Assembly (NCBI GenBank): GCA_003277985.1 | Contig: QCHR01000006.1 | Coordinates: 1-64,000, forward strand | DNA: 64,000 bases | Reading direction: 5' to 3' | Origin: Prochlorococcus sp. AG-402-G06 | GTDB taxonomy: Bacteria > Cyanobacteriota > Cyanobacteriia > PCC-6307 > Cyanobiaceae | In this document: piece after piece, positions 28,568 to 39,198 of the stretch | Layout: each line of letters starts with the position of its first letter | Position numbering within the stretch: position 1 is the first letter of the stretch | Notes under the pieces: model-generated | Databases searched by the model: none | What the model was told of the DNA's origin: nothing | What the model saw: only the letters and a program-made list of their open reading frames with translations | Position numbers and translations under genes: made by a program

Positions 28568-30334
28568 GTGAACGAAAAACAAGGAAATCAAAAAGACACT
28601 GAAGTTCAGACATTCACAGTGCCACTTCCCTTAAGGGATAACAAATACGAAAAAACCATTACTAGCAATATTGCCTCTAAACCTTCTAAACAGGAAATAA
28701 TTAACCAGGCTCTTAATTTTCATTTGCAAGGGAACGCTACAGAAGCAGCAAAATATTATCAATATTTTATTGATCAAGGTTTCCAAGATTACAGAATTCT
28801 ATCTAATTATGGATCAATTTTAAAAGATATTGGAAACTTACAAGAAGCTGAATTATTACTTCGAAAAGCAATTGAAATTAAACCTAATTACGCAATTGCA
28901 CATAATAATATGGGACTCATCTTACAAAATCTTGGTAAATTAAAAGAAGCAGAATTATCTCTACATAAAGCAATTGAACTCCAACCTGATTTTGCTAACG
29001 CCCATTCTAATCTAGGAAACCTATTAAGAGAGCTTGGTAACTTAAAAGAAGCAGAATTATCGATACGAAAAGCAATTGAACTGAGTCCTAATTTCCCTGA
29101 AGCTCATACAAATCTAGGAAAAGTATTGAGAGATATTGGGAAATTAAATGAAGCTGAGATGTCAGCACGCAAAGCTATTGAATTGAATCCTAATTTTCCA
29201 GATGGGTTTATAACTTTAGGATTAATATTAAAAGATATTGGGAAATTAAATGAAGCAAAAGATTACCTTCTAAAAACCATTGAGATTAATCCTAATTTAG
29301 TAGAGGCTCATTACATTTTAGCCTGGGTGCTCCTTCATCAAAGTTCGAATAAATTATCAATGAAATATTTCCTAAAAACTGCTGAGTTGCTAAGAGGACA
29401 AAAAAGTCAAGAGCCTAATCACGTAAGGTTTAAAATAATTAGTCAGGCTAAAATACAACATGATATTGAACAATTTGAATATCTAGCTTCGCAAGGTTAT
29501 GAGAGAAAAAAATTTAGTACCCTTGCTCTTACTTATAAAAAAATTGCCAGTGAAATTAATTGGCCATCTGAAACAGAACCTATAAACCTTAGTCAAAAAC
29601 ATCAAAGTCAAATAGGGGATATCTATAATCGATTAATACACAGAATAGAAGCACCTAAATTAGAGCAAGAAGCAGTAAATAATTCCTTAAATGTTGATGA
29701 AATTAGCAATGATTATTTCAAGCATGAGTTTGGCTTAACTTATATAGATAATTTCTTAAGCCCCTCAGCTCAAAAATCTCTACGAAAATTTCTACTAGGA
29801 TCAACAATTTGGTTTGATGTCAAAATTGGTGGATACGTTGGAGCATATATGGGAGAAGGCTTGGCTAATCCATTAATTATTCAAATAGCAGAAGAGTTAA
29901 GAAATAAATTCCCAAAAATCTTCCAAGGCCATCCAATAAATCAAATATGGGCTTACAAGTATGATAGTCGCGCAAAAAATCAAAGTTCACCTCTCAGAGG
30001 CATTAATGCACACGCAGATTTTGCCGCTGTTAATGTAAACTTCTGGATTACTCCCAAGGAAGCCAACTTAAATTCTAAGTCTGGTGGTTTAATCGTCTAC
30101 GACGTAGAGGCGCCTAAAGATTGGAATTTTAATTCTTTTAATACTAATCAAAAAAAAATCCAAGAAGAGTTAAAGAGAAGTAAAGGGAACACAAAAATTA
30201 TTCCATATAACGAAAACCGTGCTGTTATCTTCAATTCAAATTTATTTCATGAGACTGATACTTATGAGTTCAAAGAAGGATATGAAAATCGTCGGATAAA
30301 CATCACTATGTTATTTGGGCATAGGAAGAGATAA
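28568..30334 (+). CDS. TPR family member 2: TPR array + 2OG-Fe(II)-oxygenase-like domain
   Basis: Shared N-term EVQTFTVPLPL...; C-term HADFAAVNVNFWITP...GGLIVYDVEAP...NENRAVIFNSNLFHETD...NRRINITMLFG; GTG start in shared aagaatctGTG leader. Confidence 0.82.
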   Translation: MNEKQGNQKDTEVQTFTVPLPLRDNKYEKTITSNIASKPSKQEIINQALNFHLQGNATEAAKYYQYFIDQGFQDYRILSNYGSILKDIGNLQEAELLLRKAIEIKPNYAIAHNNMGLILQNLGKLKEAELSLHKAIELQPDFANAHSNLGNLLRELGNLKEAELSIRKAIELSPNFPEAHTNLGKVLRDIGKLNEAEMSARKAIELNPNFPDGFITLGLILKDIGKLNEAKDYLLKTIEINPNLVEAHYILAWVLLHQSSNKLSMKYFLKTAELLRGQKSQEPNHVRFKIISQAKIQHDIEQFEYLASQGYERKKFSTLALTYKKIASEINWPSETEPINLSQKHQSQIGDIYNRLIHRIEAPKLEQEAVNNSLNVDEISNDYFKHEFGLTYIDNFLSPSAQKSLRKFLLGSTIWFDVKIGGYVGAYMGEGLANPLIIQIAEELRNKFPKIFQGHPINQIWAYKYDSRAKNQSSPLRGINAHADFAAVNVNFWITPKEANLNSKSGGLIVYDVEAPKDWNFNSFNTNQKKIQEELKRSKGNTKIIPYNENRAVIFNSNLFHETDTYEFKEGYENRRINITMLFGHRKR

Positions 30335-30880
30335 TCAGCTTGTTTTACTCAGACCTCTAAGAGGGTTGATCTTACTTTTGAAAAAGCATCAAACTATTTT
30401 GTTCATATAAAAACAACATTTTTTTACGATTAGTTTACGAAAGATAGTGATCTAAGTAAATGTAAAGATCGTATAGCTGGAAAGTAGTCGTATAAATTCT
30501 GAATATTCAATAAATATCTAAACCAAGATTTCTTGTGTCCAAAAATCACACACAGTGAATGCTCATGTGCCACTCATAGGAGACATATTTGCCAGTAATC
30601 TTATAGTTTGAGATAATAACTTTAATATTGCATAAATCATACTACAGTCAGTTTCCTCTAATAGATTTTTCCCATCCCGACGTCAACATATTGAATAATA
30701 CTAAAACCTTAACTTTTCATTCACGATTTATAAGATCAACATCAAATGTTACTCATACTCCGATTTAGTGACTTAGCAAATAAATAGAAACTATATAATT
30801 CATACAACAATAATAGTTTTTTAGCCAGAATGGCGTAAAATCTAAATTGAAAAGTAGTACAGGCAAGGATTAAAGAATCT

Positions 30881-32730
30881 GTGAAAGAAAAACCAAGAAA
30901 AAGGAAAGTCAGTGCAGTCAAAACATTTCCAGTTCCATTCGTTTTAGAAAAATCTTCTAATCCTTCATCAAAGCCTTCTAAAGAACAAATATTAAATAAA
31001 GCAGTTTTATTTCATTCAGAAGGAAACATTTCAGAAGCCATAAAATATTATGAATATTTCATCAATCAAGGATTCAAAGATCACAGAGTTTTTTCTAATT
31101 ATGGATCAATACTCACATCCCTTGGCAGATTACAAGAAGCAGAGTTATCTACTCGCAAAGCCATTAGACTCAATCCTGATTTTGGTGAGTTACATTTCAA
31201 TCTAGGCATCATATTAAAAGATCTTGGCAAGTTACAAGAAGCAGAGTTATCTACTCGCAAAGCCATTGAACTCGATCCTGAATACGCAATGGCACATTCC
31301 AACTTGGGAATCATATTGAGAAATCTTGGCAAGTTGCAAGAAGCAGAGTTATCTACTCGCAAAGCCATTGAACTCAATCCTGATTACGCAATGGCACATT
31401 TCAACTTTGGAATCATATTGAAAGATCTTGACAAGTTACAAGAAGCAGAATGTTCTACTCGCAAAGCCATTGAACTCGATCCTGAATTCGCAATGGCACA
31501 TTCCAACTTCGGAATTATATTGATAGATCTTGACAAGTTACAAGAAGCTGATGTTCCGCTCGCAAAGCCATTGAACTCGATCCTGAATTCGCAATGGCAC
31601 ATTCCAACTTAGGAAAAATATTGATGGTTCTTGAAAAATTTAATGATGCAGAAATATCTTTCCGTACAGCAATTGAATTCAATCCTAAATGCTCAGAAGC
31701 TCATACTAATCTAGGATTTATACTACTTCAAAGAAATGAACACTATTCGTCAATACAATATTTTTCCCAAAGTGCGAAGTTAAAAAGAAAATATAACAAT
31801 CAAGGACCAGATCAGTTAATAAAAGAAAAGATTAGTAAAGCAAAAATAGATCATGATATAGAGCAATTCCAATATTTAGCATCTAAAAATAATGAGAATA
31901 AACAGTTTACAGATCTTGCTATCCTTTATAAAAACGTTTCTGCCGAAATTAGTTGGCCATCTGAAACTGAATTAATTGATTTAACTCATAAGCATGAAAT
32001 CGTTCTCAAGGATAATTATAATTGTCTATTACATCAAGTAGACGCACCTAAATTAAAACAGGCAGCCGTCAATAGTTCATTAGATGTTGAAAAAATTACA
32101 AGTAATTATTTTAATCATGAGTTCGGATTAACATTTATTGATAATTTTTTAAGTCCAAAAGCTCTAAAATCTCTTCGCGAATTTTTATTAGGAAGCACGA
32201 TTTGGTTTGATGTAAAAGCTGGCGGATATCTTGGAGCTTACTTAACTGAAGGCTTAGCTAGCCCTTTAATTATTCAAATAGCAGATGAACTAAGAAACAA
32301 GTTCCCAAAAATATTTAAAGATTATCCTATAAATCAAATATGGGCTTACAAATATGATAGTCGTGCTAAAAATAAAAATTCCTCGCTCCAAGGAATCAAT
32401 GTTCATGCAGACTTCGCAGCAGTAAATGTCAATTTTTGGGTTACTCCTAACGAAGCAAACTTAAATCCGCAGTCAGGTGGTTTAATCGTCTACGACGTAG
32501 AAGCACCAAAACATTGGGATTTTAAAACTTATAATAACGATGAGCAAAAAATACGAGAAGAACTAACAAAAAGTAAAGGTAACACACAAGTAATTCCACA
32601 TAATGAAAATCGTGCGGTTATTTTCAATTCAAATTTATTTCATGAAACTGATAGTTATGAATTTAAAGATGGATATGAAAATCGTCGCATCAACGTCACG
32701 ATGTTATTTGGACGAAGAGAGGATAATTAG
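30881..32730 (+). pseudogene. TPR family member 3: TPR + 2OG-Fe(II)-oxygenase-like, split by a 1-nt deletion near 31548-31553
   Basis: ORFs 30881-31612 and 31594-32730 overlap; gaagctgatgttccgctcgcaaagcc is 1 nt shorter than the upstream repeat gaagcagaatgttctactcgcaaagcc. Confidence 0.85.
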
Positions 32731-32915
32731 CTTTGTATTCAACAAATCAGCATATGGGCTCCCACGCTCATATCTATTGAACTTTAAAAACAAAAAATTT
32801 AAAAGGCTAGTATTAACGGCCAATTAAAAGAAACTAAACAATTGTTGTAGTTGCAATAACCAAACTAGTTTAAAATAGAAATTGAAACAGTAGTACTGAT
32901 ACGGAAAAAGAATCT

Positions 32916-34484
32916 GTGAAAGAAAAAAAAAGAAATCAAAAAAAGACTGCTTTTCAAACGTTCACCGTTCCAATTCCCTTTAAGGAAAACAAAGAGCAAA
33001 CCAGCATTACTAGTAATTCTGCTTCTAAAACTTATAAAGATAAAATATTGAATCAAGCATTAAAATATCATTCAGAAGGAAATATTATAGAGGCAGCAAA
33101 ATATTATCTAAATTTGATCGAGCAAGGTTCCAAGAATCCAGGGGTTTTTTATAATTATGGAATCATATTAAAAAGTATTGGAAAACTAAAAGAAGCAGAA
33201 ACCTCCTATCGGAGAGCGATTGAGATAGATCCTGGTTTCGCTAACGCTCATTACAACCTTGGCAATGTATTGAGAGATCTAGGCAACTTACAAGAAGCAG
33301 AATTATCTACTCGCAAAGCAATTGAACTTAAACCGGATTTCGCAGAGGCTAATGCAAATCTGGGAAATATATTGAGTAATATTGGTAAATTTGCAGAAGC
33401 AGAAAGCTATTATCGAAAAGCAATTGAACTCAATCCTAATCTAGCAAAAGTATACTATTCTCTATCCTTACTTAAATATTCAAATGATAATAAGATATGG
33501 CAAAATCATCTCTTCTCTGAAGGTTTTTTAAATAACAGCTTACAAAAAAATCAAATTGATATTTACTTTGCAAGAGCAAATATTCTTCATAAAGAAAGAA
33601 AGTATGATCAAAGTTCGAAATACCTTCAATTAGCAAATAAGAAGAAACTTGATCTGAAAATATCAAACGCAGAGACATTAATAAATAAATCTAAAGCATT
33701 GCTTATTCAATCTGATAAAAAAGGAGTTAAACAAAAAGAACAAATAAAATTACCTCAGAGTATTTTTATTGTAGGCATGCCTAGAAGTGGATCAACATTA
33801 GTTGAATCCATTCTTAGTATCAATAGTTATGTTAAGGATTTAGGAGAGATAAATATCCTCGAAGAATCATACATTGAATGGACTCAAGATAATCCAAACT
33901 TAACTCTTGCTGAAGTATATTTCAAAAAATTAGCCAATCACAAAAACGAATATAAGATTATCACGAATAAATGGTTATATAACTATCAATACGCAGGAAT
34001 CATTGCTAATCATATACCAGATTCTATATTAATTCACTGTTATAGAAACCCGTTAGATAATATTCTGTCAATGTACCGAACATATTTTGACAGCGGGAAT
34101 GAATACTCATCTTCTCTGATTGATTGCGCTAAAGTTTATCTAAATCAAGAACAATTAATGAATAATTATAAGAATAGATTTCAATCAAAGATATACAGCA
34201 TAAATTACGACTCATTAGTGAGCAGTCCTAACAATGAAATTAAATCTTTAATATCTTGGTTAGGCTGGGAGTGGGATGATTCATATCTATCACCTCATTT
34301 AAATCCACGCTCAGTTATGACGGCAAGCAATATTCAAGTTCGCTCCCCAATCAATTCAAAATCAATTGGTGGCTGGAAGAAGTATAGAGAGATGCTTAAA
34401 CCTGCCATAGAAATCCTTACTGAGAGCGATAGATATCCAGACATCAGCTCTGAAAATAAACTTACAAAACCGGGAAAGCTTTGA
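32916..34484 (+). CDS. TPR family member 4: TPR array + sulfotransferase domain
   Basis: AFQTFTVPIPF N-term; SIFIVGMPRSGSTLVESILS (PAPS-binding loop) and IHCYRNPLDNILSMYR. Confidence 0.87.
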   Translation: MKEKKRNQKKTAFQTFTVPIPFKENKEQTSITSNSASKTYKDKILNQALKYHSEGNIIEAAKYYLNLIEQGSKNPGVFYNYGIILKSIGKLKEAETSYRRAIEIDPGFANAHYNLGNVLRDLGNLQEAELSTRKAIELKPDFAEANANLGNILSNIGKFAEAESYYRKAIELNPNLAKVYYSLSLLKYSNDNKIWQNHLFSEGFLNNSLQKNQIDIYFARANILHKERKYDQSSKYLQLANKKKLDLKISNAETLINKSKALLIQSDKKGVKQKEQIKLPQSIFIVGMPRSGSTLVESILSINSYVKDLGEINILEESYIEWTQDNPNLTLAEVYFKKLANHKNEYKIITNKWLYNYQYAGIIANHIPDSILIHCYRNPLDNILSMYRTYFDSGNEYSSSLIDCAKVYLNQEQLMNNYKNRFQSKIYSINYDSLVSSPNNEIKSLISWLGWEWDDSYLSPHLNPRSVMTASNIQVRSPINSKSIGGWKKYREMLKPAIEILTESDRYPDISSENKLTKPGKL

Positions 34485-34659
34485 TGAAAAGCATCAATTA
34501 CTCTATTTGATATATATGAGTTCTTGATCTCTAAAATAATAACCTGAGCAATGCAAAAGTCCAGAGATATTTTTAAATTTAGAGCAAGCAATCTTTCTGT
34601 TATGTCTCAATTTAGAGGATATTTAAAACCTCTTTAAACCATGCAAATAGAATTCTCAA

Positions 34660-34702
34660 CTAAAAGTAGACGTATATATCACTCCCAGTATATAGTTCTT
34701 AT
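34660..34702 (-). repeat. Degenerate guaA 3'-end copy g1
   Basis: aaaagtagacgtatatatcactcccagtatatagttctta versus true guaA end ttttagtagttatattcactcccactctatagttcctg. Confidence 0.6.
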
Positions 34703-35032
34703 CCATAATATTCCTTGTAATCCATTGCCCCTTACTAGACTAATTTGTCGTCAATTCTCATAGAAAGCATATAGGAAATTTATTTCCCTTGTATATTTTC
34801 GTTTTAGATATTCATGTAGAGATTGGATAAATCAACTGACATCATGTTTCCGTTTAGTAATTTTGGTCATTTTCCTATCACCTTTACTTAGAGATGAATA
34901 TAAACAACTACTTTTACATCTTGATCTATAAGTTCAAAAATGGTCTTAGAATAGGATTAAATGTAATCTCCTAACAGAAAGGCAAAATAGCAAGAATGAA
35001 GGAATCTGGGGGCAAAAGGAGGAAACTGGAAA

Positions 35033-36835
35033 GTGACTGAAATCAAAACATTCCCAGTTCCATCTGGGCTAGAACAAATTAAAGATAATATTTTTATTTC
35101 TGATAAGACTCCTTCTCAACCTTATGAAGAACAAATAATAAATCAAGCATTTAAGTTTCACTCACAAGGAAATCTCAAAGAAGCAGCAAAATATTATCGA
35201 CATTTCATAAATAAAGGATATAAGGACCACAGGGTTTTTTCCAATTTTGGAATCATTTTGATAGCTATTAAGAATTTCCAAGAAGCTGAATTGGTCACTC
35301 GCAAAGCAATTGAACTTAAACCGAACTTCGCAGAAGCTCATGCAAATCTGGGAAATATATTAAGAGCTCTTGGCAACTTACAAGAGGCTGAATTATCTAC
35401 TCGCAAAGCCATTGAACTTAAACCGAATATCGCAGCGAATTATTCAAATCTGGGACATATATTGAAAGATAATGGCAAATTACAAGAAGCAGAATTATCC
35501 ACCCGCAAAGCAATTGAACTGAAACCGGATTTCGCAGAGGCTCATGCAAATCTGGGAAATATATTGAAAAATCTTGGCAACTTACAAGAAGCAGAGTTAT
35601 TTACTCGCAAAGCCATTGAACTCAATCCTAATTACGCAATGGCTCATTCCAACTTGGGAAGCTTATTAAAAGATCTTGGCAACTTACAAGAAGCTGAAAG
35701 CTATTATCGTAAAGCAATTAAACTCAATCCTGATTACGCAAATAATTATTCAAATCTAGGAAGCTTATTAAGAGATATTGGTAACTTACAAGAAGCTGAA
35801 GTATCTAATCGCAAAGCCATTGAACTTAAACCGAATTTTGCAGATGCTTATGCAAATCTAGGGAACATCATGCTAGACCTTGGCAACTTACAAGAAGCTG
35901 AAAACTATTATCTCAGAGCACTTGAACTAAATCCTCTAGATCAAACAATTAAAAGTAAGTTAATTAATTTACTAACTATTTTCAAACCAAAAAATATAAA
36001 TTCAAATCTATTATATGTAATCAATGAAGAATTTAAAAAACTCAATCTTTCTCATAACGAGAATTTTCTTATATCTGATAATGAAGCAATAAAAATTTAT
36101 AACGATGGACTTAATCTTTACAAAAAATATAATTTAAATCTAGAAGTAAATGTATCACAAATATATAAAAAAAATGAAGTTGATTTTAATTGTAAGAGGC
36201 ATAAACTAATATTCAATCAACATAAAGTAATTCCTGAGTTTTGTTTTGGATGTTATAAAGTTCAAGTAGATGTAGATTCAGTAATTGAATTAATTAAACT
36301 TTTTCTAGTTTTTAATAAATTAAAGCTTAATAATAATAATACTAGAAAATCAATGATAGAGTTAAGACCTGAAATCTCTGGATTTTATAAAGGTCTAATA
36401 TATTGTTTAGATCTGACTGAAGCATTCGAAATATCCAAAAAGTTAAATATTCAAATTCAAAAAAATATTAAAATTAATTTAATATCGAAAGTTAAAAGAG
36501 GTTGTTCTGAATATCCACTCGAATTCCCACAATATAAAGAGATCCGAACATCTGGAAATCAACCAATGAATTACGACGCAAAATGGAAACGTATCGAAGA
36601 AGAAATTGATAGAGGTAAAAAAGAGTGGGGAAAATCAATTAAAAGTCTTGAAGGTTTTACTTTAAATGACTTTCTTATAATGAGAAACTGGATTGCATAT
36701 GCTCAGAAGATAGGAGATCAAAGTGTTAGTAAAATTACTAATGAGCAAATAAAAGGACCTAAAAGTTTCAATGATTTGAATAAAGACTTGAATTCCAAGC
36801 TAAACGCGAAATATCACTCTAATCTCTCACCCTAA
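35033..36835 (+). CDS. TPR family member 5: TPR array + unrecognised C-terminal domain (FCFGCYKV / KRGCSEY motifs)
   Basis: EIKTFPVPSGLEQIKDN N-term; about 8 TPR units; C-term FNCKRHKLIFNQHKVIPEFCFGCYKVQVD...RKSMIELRPEISGFYKGLIYCLD...KRGCSEYPLEFPQYK. Confidence 0.8.
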   Translation: MTEIKTFPVPSGLEQIKDNIFISDKTPSQPYEEQIINQAFKFHSQGNLKEAAKYYRHFINKGYKDHRVFSNFGIILIAIKNFQEAELVTRKAIELKPNFAEAHANLGNILRALGNLQEAELSTRKAIELKPNIAANYSNLGHILKDNGKLQEAELSTRKAIELKPDFAEAHANLGNILKNLGNLQEAELFTRKAIELNPNYAMAHSNLGSLLKDLGNLQEAESYYRKAIKLNPDYANNYSNLGSLLRDIGNLQEAEVSNRKAIELKPNFADAYANLGNIMLDLGNLQEAENYYLRALELNPLDQTIKSKLINLLTIFKPKNINSNLLYVINEEFKKLNLSHNENFLISDNEAIKIYNDGLNLYKKYNLNLEVNVSQIYKKNEVDFNCKRHKLIFNQHKVIPEFCFGCYKVQVDVDSVIELIKLFLVFNKLKLNNNNTRKSMIELRPEISGFYKGLIYCLDLTEAFEISKKLNIQIQKNIKINLISKVKRGCSEYPLEFPQYKEIRTSGNQPMNYDAKWKRIEEEIDRGKKEWGKSIKSLEGFTLNDFLIMRNWIAYAQKIGDQSVSKITNEQIKGPKSFNDLNKDLNSKLNAKYHSNLSP

Positions 36836-36992
36836 AAATATTTACCAAAAGATAATAAGTCAATCAAGTGACAACACCAAGCAAATATTATTCATTCTTA
36901 TTACTCTAACTATTTTATTAAAAAGCTTATTTAAAATTTTTAAGAGAATTTTTCCCTTTTCCCTAACTTGGGTTCAGTTGTATTAGAAAGAT

Positions 36993-37056
36993 TATACAGA
37001 ACAACTCCTCACACATAGTTCTGTGCCGAAAGAGCATCCAATAGGATGCTTTTTTA
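36993..37056 (+). ncRNA. Yfr1/Yfr10-like sRNA candidate 2
   Basis: acagaac-aactcctcacacata-gttctgt hairpin loop, then gcatcc..ggatgctttttt terminator. Confidence 0.72.
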
Positions 37057-37129
37057 GTAGCTCAGAAGAAGTGTGCCAATCTTCAAACCCACCTGCTAAG
37101 GATTAATTCTCTCAATTGGTCCTATATGT

Positions 37130-37226
37130 TGGGATTGTGAGGAGTAGAGATCCTCCGCAGTGGAAACAAGGTAACACTTGCGCCTGATCTTACAAATGAA
37201 CCTGCCCCCAAGGCAGGTTTTTTTGT
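37130..37226 (+). ncRNA. Yfr2-family-like sRNA candidate 1
   Basis: ttgtgaggagtagagatcctccgcagtggaaacaaggtaacacttgcgcctgatcttacaa + cctgccccaaggcaggttttttt terminator. Confidence 0.75.
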
Positions 37227-37310
37227 GTCTATTAAACTGGAATTAATAATTTTCCTTGCTTTAACGAACACAAGATCCACATACTTGACCAGCAAGGCAA
37301 AATAGCAAGA

Positions 37311-37745
37311 ATGAAAGAATCAGAGAAGCAGCAAAAGAGAAATAAACAAGTGACTGAAGTAAAAACATTCTCAGTTCCCTCTGATCTTGGCGAAACAAAA
37401 GAATATATTTTCATGACAACTCCAAGTAACTCTCAACCTTCTATCCAACAAATAGTCAATAAAGCATTTGACTTTCATTCACAAGGTAATATTAACGAAG
37501 CGACAAAGTATTATAAATATTTTATAAATCAAGGATTCAAAGATTTCAGGGTTTTTTCTAATTATGGAAGTATATTAAGAGATCTTGGCAAGCTACAAGA
37601 AGCAGAAGTATTTACTCGTAAAGCAACTGAACTTAGCCCTGACCTGGCAGAGGGACATTTCAATCTAGGAAACATATTGATGGATCTTGGTGATTCACAA
37701 GACGCAGAGAAGTCATATCGAAAAGCAATTGCTCTAATAATGTAA
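37311..37745 (+). pseudogene. TPR family member 6: truncated stub (N-terminal module + about 2 TPRs, no effector)
   Basis: EVKTFSVPSDLGETKEY...; ends after AIALIM; the following sequence matches part of the 56-aa small ORF. Confidence 0.7.
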
Positions 37746-37840
37746 TTGAGTACTAGTGATGCAAATTCAGAAAAGAAGTGAAAATTTTTCTAGAAGTCTT
37801 TATGTAAAACTGCATTACAAGAAGAATAGAATGAGTGGTG
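37746..37840 (+). pseudogene. Plus-strand fragment of the 56-aa small ORF fused behind the TPR stub
   Basis: actagtgatgcaaattcagaaaagaagtgaaaatttttctagaagtctttatg parallels gcaactgacgcaaattcagaaaagaagtggagaggtttctataactctttatc (minus strand, 53126-53296). Confidence 0.6.
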
Positions 37841-37859
37841 GAAAACTTTAATAAATGAG

Positions 37860-37892
37860 GAAGGGGGTGAGATTTTGGTCACCCCCTTTAGA
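37860..37892. terminator. GC-rich hairpin agggggtgagattttggtcacccccttt
   Basis: Inverted repeat with loop gattttggt(c); similar hairpins at 43692-43718 and 51942-51968. Confidence 0.7.
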
Positions 37893-38045
37893 TCAATGTT
37901 TTCTGCCTACCAATCCTCATAACCAATCTTGTTTACAGGATTAGTAATAAAAAGAATCATTAGAAAAACGACGTTTGAAGGCAAACTAAGCTTTTTTAAC
38001 AGCAAAAGAGTCATGCCCTGCGTCACGTTGAATTTTTCTTTTTTC

Positions 38046-38246
38046 TTACTCATATTGTTTCTCCCAAAAAAGATAGAGGTTAGAAAATTGATTAGTTTTA
38101 TCCACAACTGCGGTACTTGTAGAAATTAATTTCCATCCTCGTGAATTTCGCTTTTTAATAATTTCTCCAATCTCAGTTTCCTGCCTTGAAGTATTTGCAT
38201 TCCCAACGGCATAGTAAATATTAAGGTCATTTTTAGTTTTTGCCAT
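38046..38246 (-). CDS. Small DUF4177-like protein
   Basis: EIIKKRNSRGWKLISTSTAVVDKTNQFSNLYLFWEKQ resembles the short DUF4177 pattern. Confidence 0.5.
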   Translation of the reverse strand: MAKTKNDLNIYYAVGNANTSRQETEIGEIIKKRNSRGWKLISTSTAVVDKTNQFSNLYLFWEKQYE

Positions 38247-38307
38247 AAGACCTAATCAGGTTCGTCTAAGGATTGAACTATAATTTTAGAAGAATCATAA
38301 ATAAATC

Positions 38308-38420
38308 AGGAGTTCTAGTACTTCCGTTCCTGTAAATAGTTGCTAAGTCAGGGTGGAAAGTTCAGATGGATACAAAAGTGCTGAACTCAAAGGGGGCGAG
38401 CAAAATCTCGGCCCCTTGTT
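38308..38420 (+). ncRNA. Candidate ncRNA family X, copy 1
   Basis: ggagttctagtacttccgttcctg...gtcagggtggaaaGTTCAGatggatacaaaagtgCTGAACtcaaagggggcgagcaaaatctcggcccctt; paired with 43608-43720. Confidence 0.6.
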
Positions 38421-38426
38421 CATATC

Positions 38427-38600
38427 TTTAAACTTGCCAGAAATCATTCCATTCTTCATGTAATTCAGTTATCGATAGAGAATTATAAAAAACCTCTCCA
38501 CTTCTTATCTGCATTAGAGTCAGTTGCACTCAATGAGACCATTAAATCTATTGCCTCCTCTTTGGTAAAGGATTTTTCGTTATTTGATATGAATGTCAAT
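38427..38600 (-). pseudogene. Frameshifted copy of the 56-aa small ORF
   Basis: Minus-strand ...aagtggagaggttttttataattctc has one extra t relative to aagtggagaggtttctataactct at 53 kb. Confidence 0.6.
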
Positions 38601-38849
38601 TTCTTCAGGAAGGCTGAGTTGGACATAAGTATCTAATCTAAGAGAAAGCAATACAAAAGAGTACGTCATTTTGCCGAAGAATTAAGATCAATCCTTGAAT
38701 TCAGCTAAATCACAGAATAGGAGAATTAACTGCTTCCCTAAAAGTGCGAGGTGGTTCTTTAACTCAAGGAGGGAAAAGAGGAACATATGAAAAATTGGAC
38801 TTACTGGAACACGGGCTTACTCAAGCCGATAAAGTACTAGATAAGACTC

Positions 38850-38976
38850 ACAAGGAACACGCCTCTCAAAAAGATTGCAATTATATTTTTTATTTTTTCC
38901 TTAGTATTCACCTGGAACTACCATTCAAAATATATAACTACATTTTATAGTTATATTCACTCTACCTCAATAGTTC
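38850..38976 (-). repeat. Degenerate guaA 3'-end copy g2 with flank
   Basis: cacctggaactaccattcaaaatatataactacattttatagttatattcactctacctcaatagttcat versus cacgtggaactacaacttttaatctataactaccttttagtagttatattcactcccactctatagttcct at guaA. Confidence 0.8.
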
Positions 38977-39198
38977 ATGCTCCAAAAACTAATTATAATC
39001 AAAGTACCTGACTCAAGTAATTTTTTCTAAATTCTCATTGAGAAGATATGAAAATTATGGAGGAAACATATTTGAACCTATATCTTATAGTTTAAGATAT
39101 TAATTTATAGATTACGGAAATCAGAAATAAATAAATTCAGTGTGAAAATGGGTTGGAATTAATAGTAAAATTATAAGAATCAAAACACAGAAAAGAAG

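Noticed and set aside
31099-31602. Repetitive minus-strand ORFs MALRVDNSASCNLPR...
   Set aside because: Antisense shadow of the 102-nt TPR repeats.
37232-37414. Minus-strand ORFs over the 5' ends of TPR genes (also 26535-26732, 32865-33056, 48090-48339)
   Set aside because: Antisense to the conserved N-terminal module; mirror ORFs caused by codon composition.
38744-38950. 68-aa ORF MRGGSLTQGGKRGTYEKLDLLEHGLTQADKVLDKTHKEH...
   Set aside because: Could be a gene fragment, but its 3' end runs into the guaA-like repeat and no family is recognised.
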